Made by a program: the position numbers and the translations under genes. This document shows positions 26,245-34,531 of a stretch of DNA of 64,000 nucleotides, piece by piece. The stretch covers positions 20,337 to 84,336 of the forward strand of contig DHHJ01000017.1 in the NCBI GenBank assembly GCA_002403205.1, given 5' to 3'. This DNA is from Anaerolineaceae bacterium UBA4775. GTDB lineage: Bacteria; Chloroflexota; Anaerolineae; Anaerolineales; Anaerolineaceae. The notes below the pieces were generated by a model. The model saw only the letters and a list, made by a program, of their open reading frames with translations, had not been told where the DNA came from and did not search any database. Every line of letters begins with the position of its first letter. Positions within the stretch are counted from its first letter, which is position 1.

Positions 26245-27606
26245 TCACTCGACCATTTTTAAGATCCTGCCCCAGGTTGGGGGGATGACTGTCCGTAAGC
26301 GTCCGTCCCTGACGTGGAAGTTCTCACCCGGATCAAGCAGGTCCACGCATACCTGCGCACGATCCCTGACTGGCAGGTCAACAGGTGCCGGCTCCCGGGC
26401 GCTGTTGAGCACGATCACGACCGTCTCTTCAGCCGTCTGGCGTTTGAAGGCCAACTGCCTGTGCTCAACGTGAAGCATCTCGAAATCCCCCTGGCGCAAA
26501 GCCGGGGAACCCTGGCGAATGGCCCCGAGTTTGCGGAGAAAATCGGCCAGCCCTGGCTGCGGCGATTGTGTTCTCAAAAGATAGAGATCCAGGTTTGGCC
26601 GCAGGGGTGCGTCTGAATAGTCCCCTTTGACCCCTTTCACACCCCATTCGCTGCCATAATACACGGAGGGGATGCCCGGCATGCAGTACAGCAGCAGGTA
26701 TAGCGGGTAAAGCTGTGCCGGGTCGTCCAGCTTGCTGGCGATGCGGTCCACATCGTGGTTGTCGGCAAAATTGTACAGGCCCATCCCTTTGTAAAGCCCA
26801 CTTTCTCCACTTTGCCGTTCCAGGCTGTGCGCGATCTCAAAATAGTTGGCCGTATTCAGGCTGGAAAATAAGCCTTTATAGCATTCATAGTTGGTGACCG
26901 CGTCGAGGGTGTCAGGGTTGGCCCATTTTCGGTAATCCCCGTGCACCACTTCACCCATCAGCCAGAAATCGGCCCGCCGCCCCTTGGTGAAGGCCCGCAA
27001 AGCCCGAATGAAGTCGAAATCCAGGCTGTCGGCCGCATCCAGGCGCAATCCATCGACCTGAAATGTTTCCATCCACATCCCCACGGCATCAAAAAGATGC
27101 TCCCGCACATGGGGGTGCGCCAGGTTGAGTTTGACAAGGCTGTAATGCCCATGCCAGGACTCATACTGAAAGGGATCGCCCTTCGGGCTGGTCTCACCAA
27201 AACGCAGGTTGTGGAACCAGTCTACATAGGCCGATCGTTCACCCTGGGCCAGGACATCCTTAAACGCCCAGAAATCCCGCCCAACGTGGTTGAAAACACC
27301 ATCCAGCACCAGTCGCAGCCCGCTTTGGTGAACAGCCTCAGCAAAACGGGCAAAAGACTTCTTATCGCCAAGGCGGCGGTCAATCTGATAGTAATCGCAG
27401 GTGTCATAGCCATGGGTGCTGGACTGGAACACGGGACCCAGATACAGGGCGGTCGCACCCAGGTTTTTGGCATGATCGAGCCAGGGATAGAGCAGCTCAA
27501 GGCGGTGCTCAACAGGCGCATTGAAGTCATTGCGCTCCGGGGCGCCGCACAATCCCAGCGGGTAAATGTGATAAAAAATTGCTTCCTGTGGCCAATGAGC
27601 TGTCAT
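26245..27606 (-). CDS. Alpha-amylase family glycoside hydrolase (GH13)
   Basis: This enzyme hydrolyses alpha-glucosidic bonds in maltodextrins or related sugars. The four GH13 regions are clear: DGVFNHVG, GLRLDAADS with the nucleophile Asp, MGEVVHGDY with the acid Glu, and FADNHDVDRI. The N-terminal CBM34 domain of neopullulanases is missing and no signal peptide is present, so the ~453-residue enzyme should be cytoplasmic. The ATG at 27606 follows GGGAGG by 10 nt. A TetR-type operator half 14/16 identical to the one before the neighbouring tetR gene lies just upstream of its -10. Confidence 0.92.
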   Translation of the reverse strand: MTAHWPQEAIFYHIYPLGLCGAPERNDFNAPVEHRLELLYPWLDHAKNLGATALYLGPVFQSSTHGYDTCDYYQIDRRLGDKKSFARFAEAVHQSGLRLVLDGVFNHVGRDFWAFKDVLAQGERSAYVDWFHNLRFGETSPKGDPFQYESWHGHYSLVKLNLAHPHVREHLFDAVGMWMETFQVDGLRLDAADSLDFDFIRALRAFTKGRRADFWLMGEVVHGDYRKWANPDTLDAVTNYECYKGLFSSLNTANYFEIAHSLERQSGESGLYKGMGLYNFADNHDVDRIASKLDDPAQLYPLYLLLYCMPGIPSVYYGSEWGVKGVKGDYSDAPLRPNLDLYLLRTQSPQPGLADFLRKLGAIRQGSPALRQGDFEMLHVEHRQLAFKRQTAEETVVIVLNSAREPAPVDLPVRDRAQVCVDLLDPGENFHVRDGRLRTVIPPTWGRILKMVE

Positions 27607-27627
27607 CGTGTAAATGCCTCCCAAACT

Positions 27628-27649
27628 ATTATATTTACCGGTAGGTATA
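27628..27649 (-). promoter_or_regulatory. Promoter and TetR operator of the GH13 gene
   Basis: On the minus strand TATAAT (27628-27633) follows an operator-like sequence at 27634-27649. Read on the plus strand it is TTTACCGGTAGGTATA, matching 14 of 16 bases of the reverse complement of the tetR operator at 28252-28267. Confidence 0.6.
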
Positions 27650-27674
27650 AGGCGGACAAATAAAAAAATCCTTT

Positions 27675-28241
27675 TTAGCTGAAAATCCCATACATGAACT
27701 GATGCACTGTCAGGTAAATCGGTTCTTCCCCTAAAACCAAGCCGTCATTAAAATGCAACCCAATCATGGCGTTTATCGTCCCCAGCAAGCCAGCAGCATA
27801 GCGGGCGTGGCGTGTGCGCAAATTGCCCTGATCCTCCGCGGCTTGGATGAACACCCCTTCGAGGATTTCACGCTGCTGGTTGGTGAAGGGACGGATCGCC
27901 TGGTTGGCCTCGCTTTCAGGGGCTGAAAAATACATCCCCAACTGCATGCGGTAGCAGGCGGGATGGGCCTGAGCAAAGGCAAAATAGGCCCTGGCAATGC
28001 TCTCCAGGGTGGCAACCAGGTCGCCCTGGTATCGGGCTGCCACCAAGACCTCCGTCAGCAACCTTCCTGCCTCGCGTTTGAGCAGTGCGTCCAGCAGGCC
28101 GCGTTTGCTGTCGAAATAATGGTAAAGTGTCGGCTTGGTCACACCTGCGTATTCGACCACCTCGCGCACGCTGACGGCGTCATACCCATACCGGCTGAAC
28201 AGGTCCAAGGCGCAATCCAGCAATCGCTGTCGGTTATCCAT
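27675..28241 (-). CDS. TetR/AcrR-family transcriptional regulator
   Basis: The 188-residue protein has the TetR N-terminal helix-turn-helix at about residues 24-43 (SVREVVEYAGVTKPTLYHYF) and a helical ligand-binding C-terminal domain. It sits 69 bp upstream of the GH13 coding start, same strand, so both could share a transcript as well as separate promoters. Two operator copies, one at its own promoter and one at the GH13 promoter, suggest autoregulation plus control of that enzyme. The inducer, possibly a sugar or other small molecule, is unknown. Confidence 0.9.
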   Translation of the reverse strand: MDNRQRLLDCALDLFSRYGYDAVSVREVVEYAGVTKPTLYHYFDSKRGLLDALLKREAGRLLTEVLVAARYQGDLVATLESIARAYFAFAQAHPACYRMQLGMYFSAPESEANQAIRPFTNQQREILEGVFIQAAEDQGNLRTRHARYAAGLLGTINAMIGLHFNDGLVLGEEPIYLTVHQFMYGIFS

Positions 28242-28249
28242 ATATCCAT

Positions 28250-28267
28250 ACTATACCGACCGGTATA
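28250..28267 (-). promoter_or_regulatory. Promoter and operator of the tetR gene
   Basis: TATACCGACCGGTATA (28252-28267) is a 7-bp inverted repeat with a 2-nt spacer. It overlaps a -10-like TATAGT (28250-28255, minus strand) that lies only 8 nt before the ATG, so the transcript may be leaderless. A bound repressor would cover this promoter. Confidence 0.7.
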
Positions 28268-28305
28268 TTTTGTCAAGGGCGATTTTAAAAACTTTGCACC
28301 CGGTT

Positions 28306-28845
28306 TTAGGCTGTTTCGTCAAACTCCGGTCGGTAGTACGCCACGCCGCTGACCCCCTTCATGCTGGCAGGCTTCAAAATGCAGATCATGAACGCCTCAT
28401 CGGGGACGTTCTCAAAGGCGCACCGGATGCCGTGCTGGCTGGATTGTGTAAATCCAAAGCGGGGATAATAGCCCGAGTGGCCGAGCACGACAACAAAGGG
28501 GTGCCCGGCAGCCTTCATGCGCTGCAGCCCCTCCCGGCACAGCGCTGAGCCGATCCCTTGACCTTGCCTGTCTGGTAAAACCGACAATGGCCCCAGACCC
28601 CTCCCGATGAGGTCCTGACCTTCTCCCTGGCGGATCCGCACAGGCGAGAACAGCACATGCCCGACCACCTGGTCACCCTTGCGGGCGACCAGGGAAAGAA
28701 TACCCGGGCAACGCTCACGCAGTCGGTCTACCAACAGTGCCTCATACTCGCTCTCAAAGGCTGCCCGGTTCACCCGTCCAACACTTTCGCCATCCCAGGG
28801 GCGCTCCTCAGCGATGATCACCCCAGGGGGTAATTTGAATGCCAT
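28306..28845 (-). CDS. GNAT-family N-acetyltransferase
   Basis: The acetyl-CoA loop RQGQGIGSAL (about 93-102) and the C-terminal VVLGHSGYYPRFGF define a GNAT of the YhbS-like type. The protein has 179 residues and is cytoplasmic. Its substrate (an amine on a small molecule or protein) cannot be told. The stop codon is 65 bp from the tetR start, same strand. A TATAAT (28853-28858) lies 7 nt before the ATG, suggesting a leaderless transcript. Confidence 0.88.
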   Translation of the reverse strand: MAFKLPPGVIIAEERPWDGESVGRVNRAAFESEYEALLVDRLRERCPGILSLVARKGDQVVGHVLFSPVRIRQGEGQDLIGRGLGPLSVLPDRQGQGIGSALCREGLQRMKAAGHPFVVVLGHSGYYPRFGFTQSSQHGIRCAFENVPDEAFMICILKPASMKGVSGVAYYRPEFDETA

Positions 28846-28970
28846 GGTTTCTATTATAGCCGTTTATCAACCCAGTCTTTGAGTCTTTGAACCCTGCCAG
28901 GGTGTTTACTTCTGTACCAGACGCATCAAATTAATCTCCTCAGGGTCCCTGCCCGGAAAATTGGCCTCCC

Positions 28971-29366
28971 TTACACCACCCTGGTCGTGATGTCAAATGT
29001 AGGGGGATGTTCCAGGTGCTTTTTAACGGTGCACAGCTCCGCTGAGCGAATCAATGAATCACGGTACTTCTCGGGAAAGTCCGGTGGGACCTGGATCTCC
29101 AGGTCAACCTGTCCCACCAGCCCAGTGGAAAAATCACGCTGTACATTTTGCAAGATGCGGATGCCCTCGGTTGGCAAGCCGCGCTGGCGACAAAAGCCCA
29201 GCACATAAATGCCGGCACAGGTGCCCATTGAGGCCAGGAACAAAGCAAAGGGCGATGGAGCCTCACCCTGCCCACCGCCTGAAGGTGGTTGATCCGTCAT
29301 CACGGTATAAGGCCCGAAATGCGCATCCACCCTTGCGCCGCCCGGGAAGTCAATCATCATTTCCAT
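28971..29366 (-). CDS. OsmC-family protein
   Basis: OsmC proteins reduce organic hydroperoxides using paired cysteines. This 131-residue protein has Cys50 in MGTCAGIYV, Cys59 and Cys112 in ELCTVKKH; Cys50 and Cys112 fit the two peroxidatic/resolving positions of the fold. Ribosome site GAGGAA is 6 nt upstream of the ATG. It ends the gene block to the left of the proposed origin. The reductant and exact substrate are unknown, and the YhfA-like subgroup may act differently from classical Ohr. Confidence 0.88.
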   Translation of the reverse strand: MEMMIDFPGGARVDAHFGPYTVMTDQPPSGGGQGEAPSPFALFLASMGTCAGIYVLGFCRQRGLPTEGIRILQNVQRDFSTGLVGQVDLEIQVPPDFPEKYRDSLIRSAELCTVKKHLEHPPTFDITTRVV

Positions 29367-29399
29367 ACGTGGTTCCTCTTTTCTGTATTACACAATTCA

Positions 29400-29900
29400 G
29401 AGATTTAGATGCATTCCGGAGAAAAAGGTTACACAGCCTAAGGTTCGTGTGGATGATGGGGTATCTGGTTTAATGATTATTCACATATATCCTGATTAAT
29501 ATCTTTAATATCGTCGTAACAGTAGGGGCTGTGGATATGTGGATAAGTGGTGCGGGCGTTTTCAGAGAACAGCTTTGGTCACCCATTTTGAGGGATCTAT
29601 TGCCGCATAGAGAACTTTTTTGTGGGTTGAACCGTTTGTTTGTGCAAAATTTCTCTCCACACAGGGCTGTGGAGAGGTTGTGAGCAAGTCGAATATGATT
29701 TCATCCAGTCTTTTCTTCAGGCGAAACCCCCGTTTTTCTCCCAAATTTATCCAGAGTCACCGGGAGGAATTTATGGAAAATTTGAGCGAGTTATCCACAT
29801 TTCGTATAAGTTATCCACAGTTTTTGGGCTTTTATCCACAGTTTTGGGAAAAATCCGGGCAGCAGAAGCGAAAAAATTTCCCGGAAAAATTGGACAGATG
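29400..29900. other. Probable chromosomal replication origin (oriC)
   Basis: This 545-bp gene-free region has four perfect DnaA boxes TTATCCACA: 29791-29799, 29811-29819 and 29832-29840 on the plus strand, spaced 20 and 21 bp, and 29538-29546 on the minus strand. One-mismatch boxes occur at 29448-29456, 29530-29538 and 29747-29755. An AT-rich stretch (29470-29512) may be the unwinding element, and a 9-bp inverted repeat with TCCACA halves sits at 29653-29676. Two parS sites and dnaN lie 7-11 kb away. ORFs across it lack ribosome sites and are taken as spurious. Confidence 0.85.
29653..29676. repeat. Inverted repeat inside the origin region
   Basis: CTCTCCACA (29653-29661) and TGTGGAGAG (29668-29676) form a perfect 9-bp palindrome around a 6-nt loop. 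Each arm contains half of a DnaA-box sequence, TCCACA, so it may bind DnaA weakly or form a cruciform. Confidence 0.6.
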
Positions 29901-29912
29901 ACAGCCAGGGGA

Positions 29913-30920
29913 TCAAAAACCGTAGGCTTCGGCCCAGGCTTCAATCAGGACTTCTACCTGATCGAGAAAAACATCCAGTGCTCTGGTTTTCCCCTCAGAA
30001 ACCTCTTCGACCAGGTTGAGGTCCCCCAAGAAGGCTTGCCAAGTTGAATATCCCGGAGAGGGTTCTGGCAGGGATAGGTGGATATCAAGCCAAACGCTCA
30101 GCAATGGCCAGAGCATATTCGTGGGGTCTTCGCTGCGCGCTAAGGCCCGGATACCCTGCACATAATAGGGGTGACGGCAAGGCGCCAGGCGAGGTGGTGG
30201 GGTGACCGTTTCTGCCACGTGATGCAGGTCCTGCCCAAAGGCCTCGATCAACACCTTGTGATCGACCTGAAAGCCTTCAGAACACCCCAGTAAGCCGGTA
30301 AAACTGGACCACACCTCCGGCGTACCGAGGGACTCGATACGTTCATGAAAGGTCCGCATAAACCGGCGGGTGGTCAAGGGTGAGCCAATCAAACCGGCCA
30401 GGGCATTCGCCCCCAGGGACAGGGTTTCCATGAACTGGTCGAGCCAGTTTAGATAGGATTCTGGCGGCATAGTGAACAATGTGCGCCAGCGCTCACGGGC
30501 AGCAGACTGCATGGCATTCACGCGTGCCAGCACATTGTCTGTGCGGTGAAATTCGGCTGTCACGCTGGATTGGACGAATTCCAGCCAGTGGTCGGTATCA
30601 AACAGCAGGATGTGGTTAAAGGTCAGGGGATAGCCCATCCAGGGGTCCCGGCGGAGCTGCCTGGGCTCTTGATAGGCATCCTGGGTCTTATGAAAAATGT
30701 CCACAGAGATCTCGGGGGTGAGGGCAGCTGTTTCCCGCTCGGCAGGGGCAAGATATTTGTGCACCAGGACAAGGTCGATATCGGTAGTACCCCCCAGCAA
30801 GGGGTCATCACTGCGCAGCGAACCCAGCAAATACGCCGCATGGAGATCCGGCTCGCTGCGTTTACGCTGCTTGACCGTGTCCTGGGCGAATTGATGGAGA
30901 AGAGTGTTGGTGATGCGCAT
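29913..30920 (-). CDS. Nucleotidyltransferase-domain protein
   Basis: The N-terminal part has the polymerase-beta-type nucleotidyltransferase core: LLGSLRSDD (Gly33-Ser34), TTDIDLVLVH with metal Asp47 and Asp49, and a third acidic site in EISVDIFH near 74. The other ~230 residues are helical with no recognised domain. Related proteins add nucleotides to antibiotics, proteins or RNA, or act as toxin partners (MNT/HEPN); no partner is seen. 335 residues; ribosome site GGAGG 4 nt before the ATG. It begins the block right of the proposed origin and follows the deoxynucleoside kinase by 15 bp. Confidence 0.85.
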   Translation of the reverse strand: MRITNTLLHQFAQDTVKQRKRSEPDLHAAYLLGSLRSDDPLLGGTTDIDLVLVHKYLAPAERETAALTPEISVDIFHKTQDAYQEPRQLRRDPWMGYPLTFNHILLFDTDHWLEFVQSSVTAEFHRTDNVLARVNAMQSAARERWRTLFTMPPESYLNWLDQFMETLSLGANALAGLIGSPLTTRRFMRTFHERIESLGTPEVWSSFTGLLGCSEGFQVDHKVLIEAFGQDLHHVAETVTPPPRLAPCRHPYYVQGIRALARSEDPTNMLWPLLSVWLDIHLSLPEPSPGYSTWQAFLGDLNLVEEVSEGKTRALDVFLDQVEVLIEAWAEAYGF

Positions 30921-30935
30921 TGCGCCTCCCCTGGT

Positions 30936-31571
30936 CTATAAATTAATCGGCAGGCTTTCCTGGAAGGGGGCCAATTTCAATGCCTGCCGGATACGCTGAT
31001 TGACGTTTTCCAAGTGCTCTGGATTGCGCACATAATCCAACTGGTTGGTGTTGATCGTAAGGCAGTTCTGCGCAGGATAGTTGGCAAAGCGCATTTCGTA
31101 GGTTTGGTTGAGCTGATCGATGTAGCCGCGTTCCATCTGGCGCTCGTATGGGCGGTCACGCTGGGCGATGCGCTGCATCAGCACGTCCGTATCCGCCTGC
31201 AGGTACACCACCAGGTCGGGCGGGGTGATCTTTTCAGCCAGGGCTTCGTGCACTTTAAAGTACATCTCCAATTCATCGCCTGCCAGGTTGACCTCGGCAA
31301 ACAGGCGGTCCTTTTCAAAGGTGTAATCGGAGATCAGCCAGGGATGCGCCTGCAGAGCATCACGGACACCCTTGCGCTGCTGATGGTAGCGGCTGAGCAG
31401 GAAGAAGATCTGCGTCTGAAAGGCATAGCGTGCCCGATCGCCGTAAAAGTCACTTAAAAAGGGATTTTCTTCGAAAATTTCGAGGAGCAAATTGGCTCCG
31501 AAGGAGGGTTGCAGCAGGCGGGCCAGGGTGGTCTTACCAACTCCGATCACGCCCTCAATTGCGATGTACAT
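30936..31571 (-). CDS. Deoxynucleoside kinase (deoxyadenosine/deoxyguanosine kinase type)
   Basis: This enzyme phosphorylates deoxynucleosides for salvage, feeding dNTP pools. The P-loop GVIGVGKTT (7-15) starts the protein, followed by EENPFLSDFY and DYTFEKDRLFAE with the catalytic acidic residue and DR pair, and the LID arginines in QRIAQRDRPYERQME. 211 residues suits the dNK/dGK-dAK family. The ATG follows GGAG by 8 nt. It is probably co-transcribed with the nucleotidyltransferase gene. Confidence 0.92.
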   Translation of the reverse strand: MYIAIEGVIGVGKTTLARLLQPSFGANLLLEIFEENPFLSDFYGDRARYAFQTQIFFLLSRYHQQRKGVRDALQAHPWLISDYTFEKDRLFAEVNLAGDELEMYFKVHEALAEKITPPDLVVYLQADTDVLMQRIAQRDRPYERQMERGYIDQLNQTYEMRFANYPAQNCLTINTNQLDYVRNPEHLENVNQRIRQALKLAPFQESLPINL

Positions 31572-31768
31572 AACGCTGTCTCCATAAGGTTTTGATGACC
31601 GTTTATACTATACCATAGGTAGGCGCACCATGCGCTGGCATTTTAAACGCATCCAGGCAGTCAGAGACGGGCATTTTGGGGGAGAAAATACAAAGGTGCC
31701 AATCTTGAGCCTTTCCGTTATAATTACATCGTCAATTTACCGGTAGCATGTTTTCAGGAAGTGTGATC

Positions 31769-32278
31769 ATGTCTGACAGTAGCCCTAGTGCAAACAATTC
31801 CAATCGGCTTAAATTTCTCATCGGCGGCGGTTTATTTTTGATCGCGGTCATCTTCATGGTGATCAGTGCCACCCGAGCGACGGCTGAATTCTTCATGACG
31901 GTGGGTGAATTGCAGTCATCGGGAACCGAACACACCGGCCAGAACCTGAGGGTTTCAGGCGCTGTCGTTGGGGACAGCATCGCTTACGATCCGGAATCCG
32001 GCCAACTCCAGTTCCTCATCGCCCATATCCCCGGCGATGATGATCAAATCAAGCAGCAAGGCGGACTGAGCTATGTCCTGCACCGGGCTGTCGTGGATGA
32101 GCAAAATCCACGCCTGACTATTCGATACCAGGGTTCGCCGCCGGACATGCTGCGCGATGAGGCGCAGGCGATCCTGACCGGCACGCTGAGCACTGACGGC
32201 GTGTTCCTCGCTGAAGAACTGTTGTTAAAATGCCCCAGCAAATATGAAGAAGCCCTTCCTGAGCAGGTGGAGAATTAA
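31769..32278 (+). CDS. ccmE: Cytochrome c maturation heme chaperone CcmE, Cys-type
   Basis: CcmE carries heme to apocytochrome c on the outer face of the membrane. The protein (169 residues from this start) has an N-terminal anchor (about 14-34), an OB-fold core, and CPSKY at 155-159, the CxxxY variant in place of the usual HxxxY heme-binding motif. This variant is known from archaea and some bacteria such as Desulfovibrio. The ATG at 31769 is supported by AGGAAG 7 nt upstream; a longer frame contains that site. ccmF starts 7 bp after its stop. Confidence 0.93.
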   Translation: MSDSSPSANNSNRLKFLIGGGLFLIAVIFMVISATRATAEFFMTVGELQSSGTEHTGQNLRVSGAVVGDSIAYDPESGQLQFLIAHIPGDDDQIKQQGGLSYVLHRAVVDEQNPRLTIRYQGSPPDMLRDEAQAILTGTLSTDGVFLAEELLLKCPSKYEEALPEQVEN

Positions 32279-32284
32279 TCCCCG

Positions 32285-34351
32285 ATGATGGCCACGCTTG
32301 GTTATCTGACATTGGCCCTGGCATTCCTGCTGGCAGTCTATGGGTTGCTGGCTGTCCTGTTGGGGCTGATCCAAAAAACGGTTCCGTGGATTGAATCAGC
32401 TCGCCTGGCCTTGCTGTTGATCTTCCCTCTGGTGACCATCAGCATAGCTTCCCTGGTGTTTTTGCTGGTCGAGCTGCGCTTTGATGTGGCTTATGTCTAC
32501 AGTGTCACCAGCCTTGAGATGCCCCTCTACCTGCGTCTGACCGCCCTGTGGGGCGGGCAGAGCGGGTCTTTGCTGTTCTGGTCCTGGCTTTTGGCCGGGT
32601 TTTCTCTGTACTTTGGCGTGCACAAATGGCGGAATGATGATGCCGATCTGCTGCCCTACGCACTGCTGGTGGTATTCTTTACCCTCGGGTTCTTCCTGAT
32701 GTTGAACTTGTTCATGGAACCACCATTCGAGCGTTTCTGGCATTTGCCCGACGGCAGCCGGGTCCTCTCGGTGCTGAAGCCCCAGGGAGCCTGGCTGCTC
32801 ACCCCGGCAGACGGGCAAGGCTTGAACCCACTGCTGCGCCACCCGGGAATGATCTGGCATCCACCGGCGCTCTACCTGGGGTTTGTGGGATTCATCGTTC
32901 CTTTTGCCCTGGCCATCGGCTCGCTGGCATCCGGGCGACGGGACCGGCGCTGGCTGGAACTATCACGTCCATGGACCCTGATCGCCTGGGTGTTTCTGTC
33001 CCTGGGGTTGGTATTGGGGATGCGCTGGGCCTATGACATCCTGGGCTGGGGCGGGTACTGGGGCTGGGACCCCGTGGAGATCGCGGCACTGCTGCCCTGG
33101 CTGAGCTCGACTGCGCTGATCCACACCGCACTCTTGCAAGAGCGGCGGGACGGCTATGCACGCTGGAATCTGGCCCTGGTGCTGTTGACCTTTGCGCTGG
33201 TCATCTTTGGCACCTTTATCACCCGCTCAGGTGTGCTCTCCTCCGTGCATTCCTTTGCGGGCAGCGATATTGGCTTGCCAATGCTGATCTACACGGCACT
33301 GCTTTCGTTAAGCGCCCTCGGTCTGCTGGTTTACCGCTGGCGGGACCTGCGCTCGTCCCATGAGCCGGAATTTACCTTCTCAAAAGAAACCCTGACCTTG
33401 TTCGCTAACCTGATCTTGCTGAGCATCCTCATGGTCTGCTTCCTGGGTGTGATTTACCCGATCCTCTCGGAGCTGATCACCGACACCCAGATCACCGTCG
33501 GCCCAGCCTGGTACAAGCGCATCACGGGGCCGTTGTTCATTTTGTTGGTGTTCCTGGTGGGTGTCTGCCCGCTGGCAGCGTGGAGCGGAACAAACCTGGT
33601 CCGATTAAAGAAACGTCTGCTGATCGTCCTGCCGATCTCCCTGCTGGTTCCCCTGGTTGCCTGGTTCAGCGGGGGGGTGCGGCACGGAGTCGTGCTGGCC
33701 GCGCTCTGGCTGGCTGGGTTCAGTGTGCTGACCTTGCTTGCTGATTATGCCGGTCGGGTAGCAACCGATTGGCGGCGGAAAGAACAGCACCCAGCCGCGG
33801 CCCTGTGGGCGCCCATCCGGCGGAACCACCGTCGGTATGGGGGGTTGCTGGTGCATCTGGGCATTGTGTTGATGAGCATCGGCATCATCGGGATCGAGGG
33901 CTTGCAGCAGGAAACCCAGGCGACCCTGGCGATCGGGGAAGCGGTTGATCTGGGCGGGTACACCTTCAGGTTTGAGGGGCTTGACCACAGGGAGGAACAG
34001 GCAGGCTGGCTGGTGACCGAAGCCAGGCTGGCGATCAGCAGTGAGGGCGACCCGGTTGGAACCCTTTACCCCGTGCGCGAGATCTACCCCAACATGGGTA
34101 TGGCCGTCACCCTGCCCGGCTTGCAGAGTAATCTGGCGGTGGACCTGTACGCCATCCTGGTGGATTGGCAACCGATCTCGCAGGACCAGGCCACTTTCAG
34201 GATCTTTTACAACCCCCTGGTCACCTGGTTGTGGATCGGGGCGGGGCTGCTGACCGCAGGTGTGGTGGTCGCCCTGCTGCCCGGGTCATCCAGGCGTAAG
34301 GATGTTCAAACAGTCCAGGTCGAACCTTTAGCGGGGCAGAAGTTGCGTTAA
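32285..34351 (+). CDS. ccmF: Cytochrome c heme lyase subunit CcmF
   Basis: CcmF is the membrane synthetase that ligates heme from CcmE to apocytochrome c. The 688-residue protein has about 14 membrane segments, the WWD-type motif WGGYWGWDPVE (255-265), and the NPLLRHPGMIWHPPALYLGF stretch (181-200) with conserved His ligands. Two adjacent ATGs (32285 and 32288) are possible starts. It follows ccmE by 7 bp and is separated from ccmH by a diaminopropionate ammonia-lyase gene. The C-terminal ~150 residues form the outer soluble domain. Confidence 0.96.
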   Translation: MMATLGYLTLALAFLLAVYGLLAVLLGLIQKTVPWIESARLALLLIFPLVTISIASLVFLLVELRFDVAYVYSVTSLEMPLYLRLTALWGGQSGSLLFWSWLLAGFSLYFGVHKWRNDDADLLPYALLVVFFTLGFFLMLNLFMEPPFERFWHLPDGSRVLSVLKPQGAWLLTPADGQGLNPLLRHPGMIWHPPALYLGFVGFIVPFALAIGSLASGRRDRRWLELSRPWTLIAWVFLSLGLVLGMRWAYDILGWGGYWGWDPVEIAALLPWLSSTALIHTALLQERRDGYARWNLALVLLTFALVIFGTFITRSGVLSSVHSFAGSDIGLPMLIYTALLSLSALGLLVYRWRDLRSSHEPEFTFSKETLTLFANLILLSILMVCFLGVIYPILSELITDTQITVGPAWYKRITGPLFILLVFLVGVCPLAAWSGTNLVRLKKRLLIVLPISLLVPLVAWFSGGVRHGVVLAALWLAGFSVLTLLADYAGRVATDWRRKEQHPAAALWAPIRRNHRRYGGLLVHLGIVLMSIGIIGIEGLQQETQATLAIGEAVDLGGYTFRFEGLDHREEQAGWLVTEARLAISSEGDPVGTLYPVREIYPNMGMAVTLPGLQSNLAVDLYAILVDWQPISQDQATFRIFYNPLVTWLWIGAGLLTAGVVVALLPGSSRRKDVQTVQVEPLAGQKLR

Positions 34352-34531
34352 TTCCGGCCTGTTGGTGGAAAAACTTTCCATTTAAAGCCATTAAATCACC
34401 ATAGACCGGTCCATTCCGGCCAGCCGGCAGCGTTCAGCGCGCTTCGACTAATTAATGTGTGACGAATGTCTGATGGCATATAGGGGATTAGGCGGTAGCA
34501 TTTGTCTGACAATTAAATTCTGGAGGTCCAC

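Noticed and set aside
29620..29901. ORFs across the DnaA-box region
   Set aside because: No ribosome site, composition of repeated box sequence, no recognisable product; the region is better read as an origin.
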